Below, piece by piece: positions 15,267-24,189 of a stretch of DNA of 64,000 nt. The stretch is from CAVTWH01 sp963738365 (lineage in GTDB: Bacteria > Actinomycetota > Actinomycetes > Mycobacteriales > Micromonosporaceae), in the NCBI GenBank assembly GCA_963738365.1, contig CAVTWH010000008.1:186001-250000 (forward strand). The letters are read 5' to 3'. Both the position numbers and the translations under genes were made by a program. The notes beneath the pieces were generated by a model that ran no database searches, was not told where the DNA came from, and worked only from the letters and a program-made list of their open reading frames with translations. The number at the start of each line of letters is the position of its first letter. Position 1 is the stretch's first letter.

Positions 15267-16763
15267 ATGGCACCTACGAAGACCGCAAAGACCACGACAT
15301 CGCGGGCAGGGCTCGCCTCGATCATCAAGTCGGCCCGCGACACCATGCGCAAGGACGCTGGACTCAACGGCGACCTCGACCGGCTACCTCAGCTGTCCTG
15401 GCTACTGTTTCTCAAGGCGTTCGACCAGCGCGTCGAGCAGGCCAGGCCGATGCTGGACCCCGACTACCGTCCCGCCATCGAGGAACCGTTCCGGTGGCAG
15501 GACTGGGCAACGGACCGAGACTTCAGCGGCGCAGAGCTGAAGACCTTCGTCAACGAGAAGTTGATTCCCTACCTCGCGAGCCTGAAGGGCTCGGCAGGTA
15601 ACGCCGAGGACCCCCGGAATGTTCTCTCCACCATCTTCCGTGACGTCACCAACCGTATGCAGTCCGGCACCTTGCTGCGCGACCTGGTGAACCTCGTGGA
15701 TCAAATCCACTTCGACTCCTCCGATGACATCCACACGATGGCGTTCGTCTACGAGTCGATCCTCAAGGAGATGCGCGACGCCGCCGGAGACTCCGGCGAG
15801 TTCTACACTCCGCGACCAGTAAACCGCTTCATGGTGCAGCAGTCCTTCCTCAAACTTGGCGAAACAATCCTCGACCCGGCCTGCGGCACGGGCGGCTTCT
15901 TGGTGCAGGCATACGAGGAATTAGGGAATGTAGACACCGCCACCCAACGCAGGCGGCTGCACGCAAGCATCCGAGGCATCGAAAAGAAGCCGCTACCCTA
16001 CCTGTTGGCCAGCATGAACCTGCTTTTGCACGGCATCGACGCACCACGCCTGGTCCGAGACAACGCCCTCCTGCGAATGCGCGACGCGACAGCAGCGGAC
16101 CGGGTCGACGTGGTGCTGACCAATCCGCCCTTCGGCGGCGAGGAGGAGCGCTCCGTCGTCGAGAAGTTCCCCAAGGGCTACCAGACCCAGGAAACGTCGT
16201 GGCTGTTCCTCCACGCGATTTTGGATCAGCTCAAGCAGGGTGGCCGGTGTGCCATCGTCCTACCGAACGGCAGCCTCTTCGCCACCGGCGAGAACAGCAT
16301 CGGCGCCCGCATCAAGCAGAAACTGATGAGAGAGTGCAACCTCCACACGATCGTCCGCCTACCCCAAGGCGTTTTCGCCCCGTACACCCAGATCCCCTCA
16401 AACCTGCTGTTCTTTGAGAAGGGCCAGCCGACACAAGAAGTCTGGTTCTACGAAATCTGCCTCCCCGACGGCCGCCGCGGCTACACCAAGACGAAGCCGA
16501 TGCGGGTCGAAGAATTCGAGCCGTGCGTGCAGTGGTGGGGCGGCGAGCAGCGTAAGGGCCGCAAAGAGGGATCCAATGCTTGGAAGGTCTCGGCCTCCGA
16601 TATCGAGAAGGCGGCCTACAACATCGACATCGCGAACCCACACGCCGACGACGACCTGGCACACCACACGCCCGAAGAACTCGTGGACGAACTCATCAAG
16701 ACGGAGCGCGAGATCCTAAGCCTGCTGGAGGAGCTACGTGCGGAACTGGGACCCGTCGCATGA
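15267..16763 (+). CDS. hsdM: Type I modification methylase, M subunit
   Basis: A 498-residue N6-adenine methyltransferase subunit. Residues about 20-165 form the HsdM N-terminal helical domain (KDAGLNGDLDRLPQLSWLLF). Motif I is at D203 (DPACGTGGF), binding AdoMet, and the catalytic motif IV NPPF begins at N286. It needs HsdS for sequence recognition and forms the M2S methylase. The ATG sits one base after the AbiEii stop, and the end overlaps the hsdS start by four bases. All key residues are present. Confidence 0.93.
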   Translation: MAPTKTAKTTTSRAGLASIIKSARDTMRKDAGLNGDLDRLPQLSWLLFLKAFDQRVEQARPMLDPDYRPAIEEPFRWQDWATDRDFSGAELKTFVNEKLIPYLASLKGSAGNAEDPRNVLSTIFRDVTNRMQSGTLLRDLVNLVDQIHFDSSDDIHTMAFVYESILKEMRDAAGDSGEFYTPRPVNRFMVQQSFLKLGETILDPACGTGGFLVQAYEELGNVDTATQRRRLHASIRGIEKKPLPYLLASMNLLLHGIDAPRLVRDNALLRMRDATAADRVDVVLTNPPFGGEEERSVVEKFPKGYQTQETSWLFLHAILDQLKQGGRCAIVLPNGSLFATGENSIGARIKQKLMRECNLHTIVRLPQGVFAPYTQIPSNLLFFEKGQPTQEVWFYEICLPDGRRGYTKTKPMRVEEFEPCVQWWGGEQRKGRKEGSNAWKVSASDIEKAAYNIDIANPHADDDLAHHTPEELVDELIKTEREILSLLEELRAELGPVA

Positions 16764-17908
16764 AGCTCACCAAGTACCGCGTTGGCGAAATCATGACGTT
16801 GGTTCGCAGACCAGTCGAGGTCGCTCCCGACGGCATCTACCACGAGATCGGCCTACGGTCGTTCGGGAACGGGGTCTTCCACAAGCCACCCGTGTCCGGC
16901 GAAGAACTAGGATCCAAGCGAGTCTTCCACATTGAGCCCGGCGATCTCCTCTTCAGCAACGTCTTCGCCTGGGAGGGCGCTGTCGCGCTCGCGTCGGAGC
17001 AAGAAGCAGGGAAGATCGGGTCGCACCGGTTCATGACATACCGGGTTGATAACGCAAAGGCGGACCCACGATATCTTCGTCACTATTTCTATGGCGGGCC
17101 TGGATTGCAGTTGATCCGTGACGCCTCTCCGGGTTCGGCCGGTCGAAACAGAACGCTTGGCATCTCGAACTTTGAGCGTCAACAGGTCCAGCTGCCATCC
17201 GTGGATGAACAGCGCCGAATCGCCGACAAATTCGATGCATCCCTCGTGCGTCTAAGTGCGGTGGTGGACTTGCGCGTACGAATTTTAGACCTGCAGAGCA
17301 GGCTCAGGGAGTCATTGGTTAACGACGCAATCAGCGGCAATGCGCCGCTCGTTCGAGTTGGCAGCGTAGTCACCTTGGCCCGCACGGAGGTTGAAATCGA
17401 GCCCGACGAGCAGTACAAGGCTATCGGGATGCGATCCTTCGGAAAAGGAATCATCCGCTACACACCTATCCGCGGAGGCGAGCTTAGTAAGCTACGGTAC
17501 TTTCGTTTCCCTAAGGACGCCCTCGCCCTAAGCAACATAAAAGCTTGGGAGGGTGCAATCAGCGTCACGAGCGAAGCGGAAGCAGGGCATGTGGCGTCGA
17601 ATCGATTTCTCTTCTATCGCCCGGTCGACGATAGAGCGAACGTCAGCTACCTACGCCATTACTTCTTAAGCCGTCCAGGTCTTGCCCAGATCTGTGCGAA
17701 ATCGCCGGGAGGGGCCGACAGAAACCGCACCCTCGGAATCAAGGGGTTTGAGGCGATAGAACTTCCGCTTCCGTCGCGCTGCGTACAGGACCAGGTCGCA
17801 ACCACACTTGATGCGCTGAGTGTCCGCATCGCGACCGCTTACGAAAAGCGGAGCCTGTCCGCCCTCCGCCCGGCGCTTCTTGACGCCGCATTCTCCGGTC
17901 AGCTGTAG
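16760..17908 (+). CDS. hsdS: Type I specificity subunit
   Basis: A 382-residue subunit that sets the recognition sequence. Two target-recognition domains (about residues 1-190 and 200-382) are each followed by a helical spacer. The halves resemble each other: GLRSFGNGVFHKPP in the first and GMRSFGKGIIRYTP in the second. Both carry AWEGA and NRTLGI blocks, consistent with internal duplication. The ATG overlaps the hsdM stop. The end overlaps the convergent radC gene by ten bases. Confidence 0.9.
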   Translation: MKLTKYRVGEIMTLVRRPVEVAPDGIYHEIGLRSFGNGVFHKPPVSGEELGSKRVFHIEPGDLLFSNVFAWEGAVALASEQEAGKIGSHRFMTYRVDNAKADPRYLRHYFYGGPGLQLIRDASPGSAGRNRTLGISNFERQQVQLPSVDEQRRIADKFDASLVRLSAVVDLRVRILDLQSRLRESLVNDAISGNAPLVRVGSVVTLARTEVEIEPDEQYKAIGMRSFGKGIIRYTPIRGGELSKLRYFRFPKDALALSNIKAWEGAISVTSEAEAGHVASNRFLFYRPVDDRANVSYLRHYFLSRPGLAQICAKSPGGADRNRTLGIKGFEAIELPLPSRCVQDQVATTLDALSVRIATAYEKRSLSALRPALLDAAFSGQL

Positions 17909-18585
17909 CCCACACCCTCAGCCGGGTCAACGCGGCGCCACTCGCGGTCCGTGACCACCACGTGGTCGAGGAATTTGAGCCCGACCGCCTCCGCTCCCGC
18001 CGACAAACGTGCGGTGACGAGGCGGTCGGCCTCGCTGGGCTCCGCTCGCCCGGTGGGGTGGTTGTGGGCTACTCCGAATGCGGTGCCGCCGGCTGCCAGC
18101 ACCAGGGCGAGGACGTCGCGGACCGGGAGTAGAGAGCGGTCGATCACGCCTTCGGTGAGCGTCGCGGTACGCAGCACCACGCCAGCGCTGTCGCAGATGA
18201 CTACGACAACGCGCTCGTGTCGCAAGCCAGTGAGCAGTGGCGCCGCGACAGCCGCGAGGTCTGCGGATCCACGAATCCGCTGGCGGGTGCCGCGGCTGGC
18301 CGGAGCCGCCCGTCGCGCAAGTTGGAACGCCGCTGCCACCCGGGCCGCCTTCGCTGGACCGATGCCTGGCAAACCGGCTGCCAGCTCCTGAGCGTCAGCC
18401 CGGGAGAGCTCGTACAGGCCGCCGTGACGGGTGATGAGGTGTCCGGCCAGCTCGACGGCGTCGCAGCCCTCGGCTCCGGACCCCAACAGCAAGGCGAGCA
18501 GCTCGCGGTCGGAGAGTGCCTCCGCGCCCCGGCTCAGCAGTCGTTCCCGTGGCCGGTCAGCGGCCGGTAGATCGGCGATGCGCAT
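17899..18585 (-). CDS. radC: RadC-family JAB-domain protein
   Basis: A 228-residue protein. Residues about 20-95 contain a helix-hairpin-helix segment (LPGIGPAKAARVAAAF). Residues about 105-225 form the MPN/JAB domain with the metal site HNHPTGRAEPSEAD, so it is probably an active metalloprotein. The RadC name is historical, and its role in repair is not established. RadC-like proteins are often found on mobile islands. ATG 18585 is chosen over GTG 18612 because AGGAG lies about nine bases upstream. It follows the DUF262 gene by ten bases, probably as one transcript. Confidence 0.85.
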   Translation of the reverse strand: MRIADLPAADRPRERLLSRGAEALSDRELLALLLGSGAEGCDAVELAGHLITRHGGLYELSRADAQELAAGLPGIGPAKAARVAAAFQLARRAAPASRGTRQRIRGSADLAAVAAPLLTGLRHERVVVVICDSAGVVLRTATLTEGVIDRSLLPVRDVLALVLAAGGTAFGVAHNHPTGRAEPSEADRLVTARLSAGAEAVGLKFLDHVVVTDREWRRVDPAEGVGYS

Positions 18586-18595
18586 GGAGGACTCC

Positions 18596-20308
18596 TCAGT
18601 CCGCCGAGTCACGGTCGACGGGTTCGTCGCTCAGCAGGTCATCGTCGAGGTCCAAGCCGGCTTCGTCCGCTTCCGACAGCGGCCCGGCATCGCCGACACT
18701 CGCTGACTCGGCGGTCGGGCCGATCAGCTGCATCAGCCGCCGCTGCAGCGTCTCGGACCGCACGCGAAGGAAGGTGTCGTAGTCGTCGCGCAGCGCCGCC
18801 TGGTAGGCCTCCTCCTCAACCAGGCAGCTCCGCAGTCGCTGCCGCAGTGCCTCTTCGCTGTCGAGGTCGGCCAGATCCCGTAGATATCGGGATGGGGGAC
18901 GGTCAGATACCCAGATATTGCTGACCGACGAGAGCATGACCAGATTTCCGCAGACGTTGGCCCTGGCGCCGCCGACGCCGCGTCCGCGGAGGAAGGCCCT
19001 GGGGAAGAAATGGTGGAATTCCTTGTCGTTCTGCCACGAAAGGGCCTTGCCGACATCGATCCGCTGGCCCGTGAGCAGGTCCAGTGGGTCTTCGTACGCC
19101 AGGATCAGGGCGAGGAGCTTGCTCGGGGCGTTCCGTCTGGAGAAGGCGCTGCGCCGCCAGAGGGCGCTGCGTGGCAGCGCCGCAACGGTGTCGATCTCTG
19201 CAGCACCACCCTGGGCGAAGGCGGTGATCGCCTGCACATCAAGGGTCATCTGTGTCTCGCTCCAGCCCTTGAAGTACTCCCCGCTCGCCGTCAGCCAGAA
19301 CCAGCGACGCAACGCGCTGTACTGCGCCGCCGATGGCTTTGGCAGCTGCCGGAACACCTCTACGAGGACGGCGAACTGGTTGTAGTAGGGCAGCGCTTCG
19401 GCGTTCGGCGTGCGGATCTGCGTACTGAGGAAGTCGACGGCGCGCTCGGCAGCCTTCGCGGCCGACCCGACGGCCTCCCGCAGCCGGGGCTTGTCCAACT
19501 CCCGGAGGCGGTAGATGTCCTTCGCGGAGAACCCGAAGCCGGCCGCGACCGCGATCGTGCGAAGCATCGTCTTCGCGTCGACTCGCCCGTAGTGCTTCGC
19601 GTCCAAGACCTGAAGCAGGGACTCGATCTCGTCCTTGAGGTCGAAGTCCGGGCTCCAGGTGCTAGCTCTTGCCACGTCGACGATGTTCATCGTCGTCCCG
19701 GTGCTGTTGATTCGCACGAATACCGTTGCCGACTCCTCCGCCGACACGTGGTCCAAGATCACCACCGGGACGAGGTAGTTGGCGAACTGCTGGTAGAGGT
19801 GCGCGGCACGGTCGCGCAGCACGGCGGGTAGCTCGGCGACCTGCCCGAAAAGGGAGGTCGCCTCGCTTACCTCCCGCAGGGGTACCAGGTGCGCGGCAAC
19901 TGGCGTCTCCGGAGTGCGGTGGAAAAAGCGTTCTTCCTGCAAGTCGTAGGCGATGTCCCAGACACCGGTGCCGCCGTGCAGGGCGCCGATCACGCTGGCC
20001 AATCGCTGTTGACCATCCAAGATGTACCGGATCGGCCGGTTGGGGCGGGGCGGCTCCACAGCAAGGCCGGCGACGGTGTCCTCGCTCGCCAGCTGCTCGG
20101 TGGTCTCCCACAGCAGCAAGCTGCCGATGGGGTAGTTGCGAAGCACCGAGTCGAGCAGTTCGAGAACCTGATGCGGCCCCCACACGAACGCCCGTTGGTA
20201 CTTGGGCAGCACGATTTCGCCGGCAAGTACCCGGTCTGCCAAGCGGGCAAGAGACACGATGGTCGGTTCGGGACTCGCTGGCTGGCGCCTGCGGACGGGC
20301 GTAGTCAC
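18596..20308 (-). CDS. GmrSD-like DUF262 protein with HNH-like C-terminus
   Basis: A 570-residue protein. The N-terminal DUF262 (ParB-like) domain has PKYQRAFVWG at about residues 35-44 and the nucleotide-binding signature DGQQR at 98-102. Near residue 420 the segment EFHHFFPRAFL, then CGNLVMLSS, resembles the His-Me (HNH/DUF1524) nuclease of GmrD. This domain pair occurs in type IV, modification-dependent restriction enzymes such as GmrSD. The start GTG has AGGAGG ten bases upstream. Its place beside a type I system and radC supports a defence role, though activity is inferred. Confidence 0.78.
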   Translation of the reverse strand: MTTPVRRRQPASPEPTIVSLARLADRVLAGEIVLPKYQRAFVWGPHQVLELLDSVLRNYPIGSLLLWETTEQLASEDTVAGLAVEPPRPNRPIRYILDGQQRLASVIGALHGGTGVWDIAYDLQEERFFHRTPETPVAAHLVPLREVSEATSLFGQVAELPAVLRDRAAHLYQQFANYLVPVVILDHVSAEESATVFVRINSTGTTMNIVDVARASTWSPDFDLKDEIESLLQVLDAKHYGRVDAKTMLRTIAVAAGFGFSAKDIYRLRELDKPRLREAVGSAAKAAERAVDFLSTQIRTPNAEALPYYNQFAVLVEVFRQLPKPSAAQYSALRRWFWLTASGEYFKGWSETQMTLDVQAITAFAQGGAAEIDTVAALPRSALWRRSAFSRRNAPSKLLALILAYEDPLDLLTGQRIDVGKALSWQNDKEFHHFFPRAFLRGRGVGGARANVCGNLVMLSSVSNIWVSDRPPSRYLRDLADLDSEEALRQRLRSCLVEEEAYQAALRDDYDTFLRVRSETLQRRLMQLIGPTAESASVGDAGPLSEADEAGLDLDDDLLSDEPVDRDSAD

Positions 20309-20527
20309 GGGGCCGTGCCTCCTGTGCGTCTCGCCGGAGGAGCATTCGGCCGGATTCTATAGAGACGGACTGACATCCTGGTCTGAGGTGAGAGCTCCGC
20401 ATGTTCGCCGACCGCGCGGCTCGTGGCCACGGAGCGCCTGCGTTGCGATTCGATCAAGCCAGATGCGTCGGTCAGTGACCTGCCTGAGTTTCGTACGGAC
20501 GGCTACAGCATGGTCGCCTTCTATACG
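20309..20527. other. Left flank of the IS element; possible interrupted reading frame
   Basis: Upstream of the DUF262 gene and reading away from it, this stretch ends in the IS target site. If the IS and one target copy are removed, a frame continues from here (…RTDGYSMVAFYT) into 21985 onward (SLLTAAAGSGPELPEAES). That frame has no good start and no recognised family, so I do not call it a gene. Confidence 0.3.
20520..20527. repeat. IS target-site duplication, left copy
   Basis: TCTATACG directly precedes the left end of the IS and is repeated exactly at 21985-21992 directly after the right end. An 8-bp duplication is the usual product of ISL3-family transposition. Confidence 0.9.
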
Positions 20528-21984
20528 GGCTCTTCGAACTTGGTGGGGGTTTGACCGCCGGGTGCTGGTCCACTGTGGACCCTGATCGATAGGTGCCCGT
20601 AGCTCTCGTAGATCATGTTGTTGTCGAAGCAAGATGATCACAACAGAAGAGCTACGGGCGTGGTTAACGATACGACGCGGCTGCTTGGCCTTGACGGCCT
20701 GGCCGTGGTCGGGGTCGCCGACGACCTCGACGGGCCGGTGGTGCACGTGGTGACCGCCGATGAGCAGGCACGACACTGCCCCGACTGCGGGGTGCGGTCG
20801 GGGCGGTCCAAGGGCCGGCGGGTGACCCGGCCCCGTGACCTGCCCGTTGGTGGCCGCAGACCACGACTGGTGTGGACCAAGCGGCGCTGGCGTTGCGACG
20901 AGCCGGCGTGCCGGCGTCGCTCGTTCACCGAGTCGGTGCCGGCGGTGCCACCGCGTAAGCGGTTGACGGCCCGGTTGCGGGCCTCGGCCGGGGTTGAGGT
21001 GGCCGATGCGGGACGCACGGTGGTCCAGTCGGCCCGCGACCATGCGGTGTCCTGGCCGGTCGTCGCGGCGGCGTTCACCGAGTACGCGCACACGGTGCTG
21101 CCGGCCCAGCCCCAGCCGGTCCAGGTACTCGGTATCGACGAGATCCGGCGAGGCCGGCCAAGATGGGTCCTCGATGAGGCAACCGGCGTGTGGCGTGCCG
21201 CCGTGGACCGCTGGCACGTCGGCTTCGTCGACCTGTCCAGCGGGCAGGGCCTGCTCGGGCAAGTCGAAGGCCGCACCGCCCAGGCGGTCATCGGCTGGCT
21301 GAACGAACGCGAGCAGCCCTGGCGCGACGCGGTCCGGTTCGTCGCGATCGACATGTGCACGATCTTCAAATCGGCGATCCGTCGCGCACTGCCGCAGGTC
21401 ACCCTCGTGGTTGACCACTTCCACCTGGTGCAGCTGGCCAACCAGACCCTCACCGAGGTTCGCCGCCGGGTCACTGTGACCCATCGGGGCCGACGCGGCC
21501 GCAAAGGCAACCGTGAGTGGGAACTGCGCAACCGACTCACCCGCTGCGCAGCCCGGATGCGCGGCGAACACGTCGACGCTCTCCTCGACGAACTCGCCGA
21601 CCTGCCCAAGACAATCAGCGAACCGATCACCACCGCGTGGAACGCCAAAGAGGACCTGCTCGACCTCCTCGCCACCGCCCGCACCCACCCCGACCGCGAA
21701 CACGTCCGCGATCTGCTGCACCGCTTCTACTCCCGCTGCGCCGACTCCGGGCTGCCCGAGCTGCAACGACTGGCCACACCGTCGAGACGTGGTGGCCAGA
21801 AATCCTCGCATTCCTCCACACCGGCATCACCAACGCCGGATCCGAAGGCACCAACCGAGTCATCAAAACCATCGCCCGCGACGCCTACGGCTTCCGCAAC
21901 CCCATCAACCAGCGACTACGAACCCGAACCGCCACCACCCGCAAAACCCGCGGGCACCTCGACCCCCGTTAAGTTCGGAGAGCC
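20528..21984 (+). mobile_element. ISL3-family insertion sequence (1457 bp)
   Basis: The element is bounded by imperfect inverted repeats. The left end GGCTCTTCGAACTT (20528-20541) matches the right end, read inward as GGCTCTCCGAACTT (21971-21984), at 13 of 14 positions. It is flanked by the perfect 8-bp duplication TCTATACG and carries one transposase gene. Clean ends and duplication indicate a fairly recent insertion between the DUF262 gene and the GNAT gene. Confidence 0.92.
20660..21972 (+). pseudogene. ISL3-family transposase, frameshifted
   Basis: From GTG 20660 the product has the N-terminal zinc-finger region (HCPDCGVRSG; then CDEPACRRRSF) and the DDE domain of ISL3 transposases (QVLGIDEIRR; VDHFHLVQLANQ). 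Near 21775 the frame changes. The conserved C-terminus (ETWWPEILAFLHTGITNAGSEGTNR, given here in pieces: ETWWPEILAFLHTG then ITNAGSEGTNR) continues in another frame to a stop at 21972. A single missing base explains it. The catalytic Glu region (NAGSEGTNR) is therefore separated from the first Asp residues, and the enzyme should be inactive unless frameshifting or a sequencing error is involved. Confidence 0.85.
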
Positions 21985-21992
21985 TCTATACG
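21985..21992. repeat. IS target-site duplication, right copy
   Basis: TCTATACG directly after the right inverted repeat is identical to 20520-20527. Confidence 0.9.
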
Positions 21993-22122
21993 TCGCTGCT
22001 GACTGCGGCTGCAGGCTCGGGACCTGAATTGCCCGAAGCCGAGTCGATGCGTAGGCGGACTGCCGGCAGGCCGCTGAGCTGCTCGAGCCTTGACCGTCTG
22101 GTCCGCGTACTCGCGGCCTCGT

Positions 22123-22659
22123 TCAGAGTCTCGCCTCGTGCTCCAAGATGGCGAACAGTTCGGAGTCACGCCATTCGCCGTTGGTAAAGACGTGGTCGCG
22201 GAGCCGGCCCTCGTGAGTCAGCCCGAGCTTGCGCACTACCGCGATCGAAGCGGCGTTGTCCGGCCCGATGGCGGCGCTGATGCGGTGCAGGCCGAGCTTG
22301 GTGAAACCGAACTCGATCATCGTGCGGCAAGCGTCGGTGGCGTAGCCCTTGCCCCACAGGTCGGCCCGGATGGCATATCCCAGCTTCGCAGCTTTGACGC
22401 CGGCGAACCCGAGCCGTACGAAGCCGATCAGGACGTCAGTCTCGTCGGCGACGGCGAGGTAGTACTCAGACCGTGGCTCGTTGCGGGCGCGTTCGATCAC
22501 TCCCGTGATCATTGCGGCGGTGGCTACCTGGCTGCGGGAGTCGAAGGACAGCCAGTTGGTGACACGGTCATCACCGACGACGTGCAGCGCATCGTCGATG
22601 TCGTCGTGGCGGAACTCGCGAAGGATTGCGAGCTGGCCGCGGAGGTTCACCGGGTACAT
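22123..22659 (-). CDS. GNAT-family N-acetyltransferase (RimJ/RimL type)
   Basis: A 178-residue acetyl-CoA-dependent acetyltransferase. The RimJ/RimL layout is visible: LREFRHDDIDDAL near the N-terminus, then GYAIRADLWGKGYATDACRT, which holds the acetyl-CoA pyrophosphate-binding loop. The segment RISAAIGPDNAASIAVVRKLG is next, here split by reading as RISAAIGPDNAAS and IAVVRKLG. Likely substrates are amines on proteins, antibiotics or small molecules; the sequence does not decide. It lies 15 bases downstream of the TPR regulator on the same strand, so the two are probably co-transcribed. Confidence 0.85.
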   Translation of the reverse strand: MYPVNLRGQLAILREFRHDDIDDALHVVGDDRVTNWLSFDSRSQVATAAMITGVIERARNEPRSEYYLAVADETDVLIGFVRLGFAGVKAAKLGYAIRADLWGKGYATDACRTMIEFGFTKLGLHRISAAIGPDNAASIAVVRKLGLTHEGRLRDHVFTNGEWRDSELFAILEHEARL

Positions 22660-22674
22660 GCCGTCGATGGTGCC

Positions 22675-23970
22675 TTACCGGGGCAGGCCGGTCGTGGAAG
22701 TGGCGGTGAACGCGTCCATTTCCCCACTCAGGTCGGCCGCTGAACCGATGAGACCGGCGTGGACGAGCGCTCGCTGGACACGCTGGACGGAGTGGCGGAT
22801 GCCGTTGATCCGTTGGGCTGCGGGAAGGTCGAGTACCGGCCGGAGTGCCTCGGCAGCGCCGTCGAGATCGCCGCTGGTGATTCGAGCGATGGCCAGATTG
22901 GTGTGGCTGCCGGCCTGGTCGCCGAACGCCCAGGCCGGGTCGTTGGGATCGGCGTACGCGGCGACGGCATCGGCCGAGTACTGCTGCGCGAGCGGGCCTT
23001 GGTCGGGAAGCCAGGCGAGCGCGTCGGCGGCGTAGTAGAGCGTGCGCGGCTGGTTGAAGGTGCAGATCCCGCCGAGGGCGTCGACGTCGTCGGGTTGGAT
23101 GTTCTCCCATGCCTCTTCCGCCGCGCGGATCGCGGCCAGGGCCTTGTCGGTGTTGCCGAGCGCGGCGTGAGCGCGGGCGGCGCTGACGGGTAGCCAGATG
23201 GCCGTCGTTCCACCGTTACGGGCGGCAAACGCGGCCCCGGTGTCGGCGTAGCGGACGGCGTCGGCGTAGCGGCCGGCCCAGTAGGCGACGAGCGACTGCA
23301 GTCCGCGCAGCCAGGCCCGAAGGCCGTCATGGTCGGCTTGGTCCGCGCAGAGGACGGCGGTGCGGGCCTGCAGCATCGCGGCGTGTGGCTCGGCCATGTC
23401 GTGGGACGCCTTGGCCAGCAGCCCGGACACGACCGCGGCGAGGAAGTGTAGCTGCCGCGCGGCGTTGGGCGCCTGGCGGCGTTCGAGCAGCGTGAACAGG
23501 GTGTCCTGAATCTCGGTGAGGTCGGGCAGCAGCTCGCCGAGCGGCTGTTGCGGATAGGCGAGCGTGAGCCGGTGAACGTCGTCGTGGAGTTGGTCGACGA
23601 CCTCGGTGGCAGTGCCACCTTCGGCGGTGATGAGAGCGAAGCGTCGGGCGCGTTGAGCTGCCATGGTGAGCGTGCTCCTTCCTGCATCGTCCGACGGTGT
23701 TGCGTCGGGGATCTCGACGGCTTGGGTGTGGTGGGGAGCCCATGGCGCAAGCAGCGTCGCGACGGGGTGACCGAAGACTGCGCTCAACGCACGCCGGGTC
23801 GCAGGGTGCTGGCTCGTACCGCCGCGCTCGGCCCGTGCCAGGCGGCCGAGGTGGCGGGCGCTGATTGCCACGCCGTCTTCCGCGTCGGCGAGGGCTTGGG
23901 CCCATTCACCCAGGGTGCGGTCGCTCTGCTGGATGAGCGCCGCCAGCAGCGTGCGTGGTTGCTCGCGCAT
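22675..23970 (-). CDS. HTH/TPR-type transcriptional regulator
   Basis: A 431-residue regulator of the actinomycete XRE-plus-TPR kind. Residues about 1-75 form a degenerate helix-turn-helix region (LADAEDGVAISARHLGRLAR). From about residue 110 to the end the protein is all helical with alanine-rich TPR-like repeats, for example AHAALGNTDKALAAIRAAEEA and TNLAIARITSGDLDGAAEAL. ATG 23970 has AGGAG about seven bases upstream. It is divergent from the HAD-kinase-radical SAM-CYTH cassette across a 219-bp region of phased AGGTCC repeats, so it is the likely regulator of both directions. Confidence 0.75.
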   Translation of the reverse strand: MREQPRTLLAALIQQSDRTLGEWAQALADAEDGVAISARHLGRLARAERGGTSQHPATRRALSAVFGHPVATLLAPWAPHHTQAVEIPDATPSDDAGRSTLTMAAQRARRFALITAEGGTATEVVDQLHDDVHRLTLAYPQQPLGELLPDLTEIQDTLFTLLERRQAPNAARQLHFLAAVVSGLLAKASHDMAEPHAAMLQARTAVLCADQADHDGLRAWLRGLQSLVAYWAGRYADAVRYADTGAAFAARNGGTTAIWLPVSAARAHAALGNTDKALAAIRAAEEAWENIQPDDVDALGGICTFNQPRTLYYAADALAWLPDQGPLAQQYSADAVAAYADPNDPAWAFGDQAGSHTNLAIARITSGDLDGAAEALRPVLDLPAAQRINGIRHSVQRVQRALVHAGLIGSAADLSGEMDAFTATSTTGLPR

Positions 23971-24038
23971 CACCGTCGCTCCTAACCCGTTGGGGCTTCC
24001 ATTACCAGGATCTCCCTTGCCGGGGCGTGCGTCACGGA

Positions 24039-24098
24039 AGGTCCTCGAAGGGGCGTCCGAAGGTCCGCAGAGGTCCTGGCTGGAGCGTCGATAGGTCC
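24039..24098. promoter_or_regulatory. Helically phased AGGTCC direct repeats in the divergent region
   Basis: Four exact AGGTCC copies begin at 24039, 24061, 24071 and 24093, spaced 22, 10 and 22 bp. Related GGCGTCC and GAGCGTC blocks sit between them, so about six units recur every 10-11 bp on one face of the helix. They lie between the divergent starts at 23970 and 24190. This is the pattern expected for a regulator that binds cooperatively as an oligomer. Confidence 0.55.
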
Positions 24099-24189
24099 GG
24101 TGCGTTCCCGCGATGCTGCCCAGTGTGACGGATGAACCGATCGGTGACGAGTCCGATCATCACGCCAGAACCGAGGAGGTCGAGGACAG

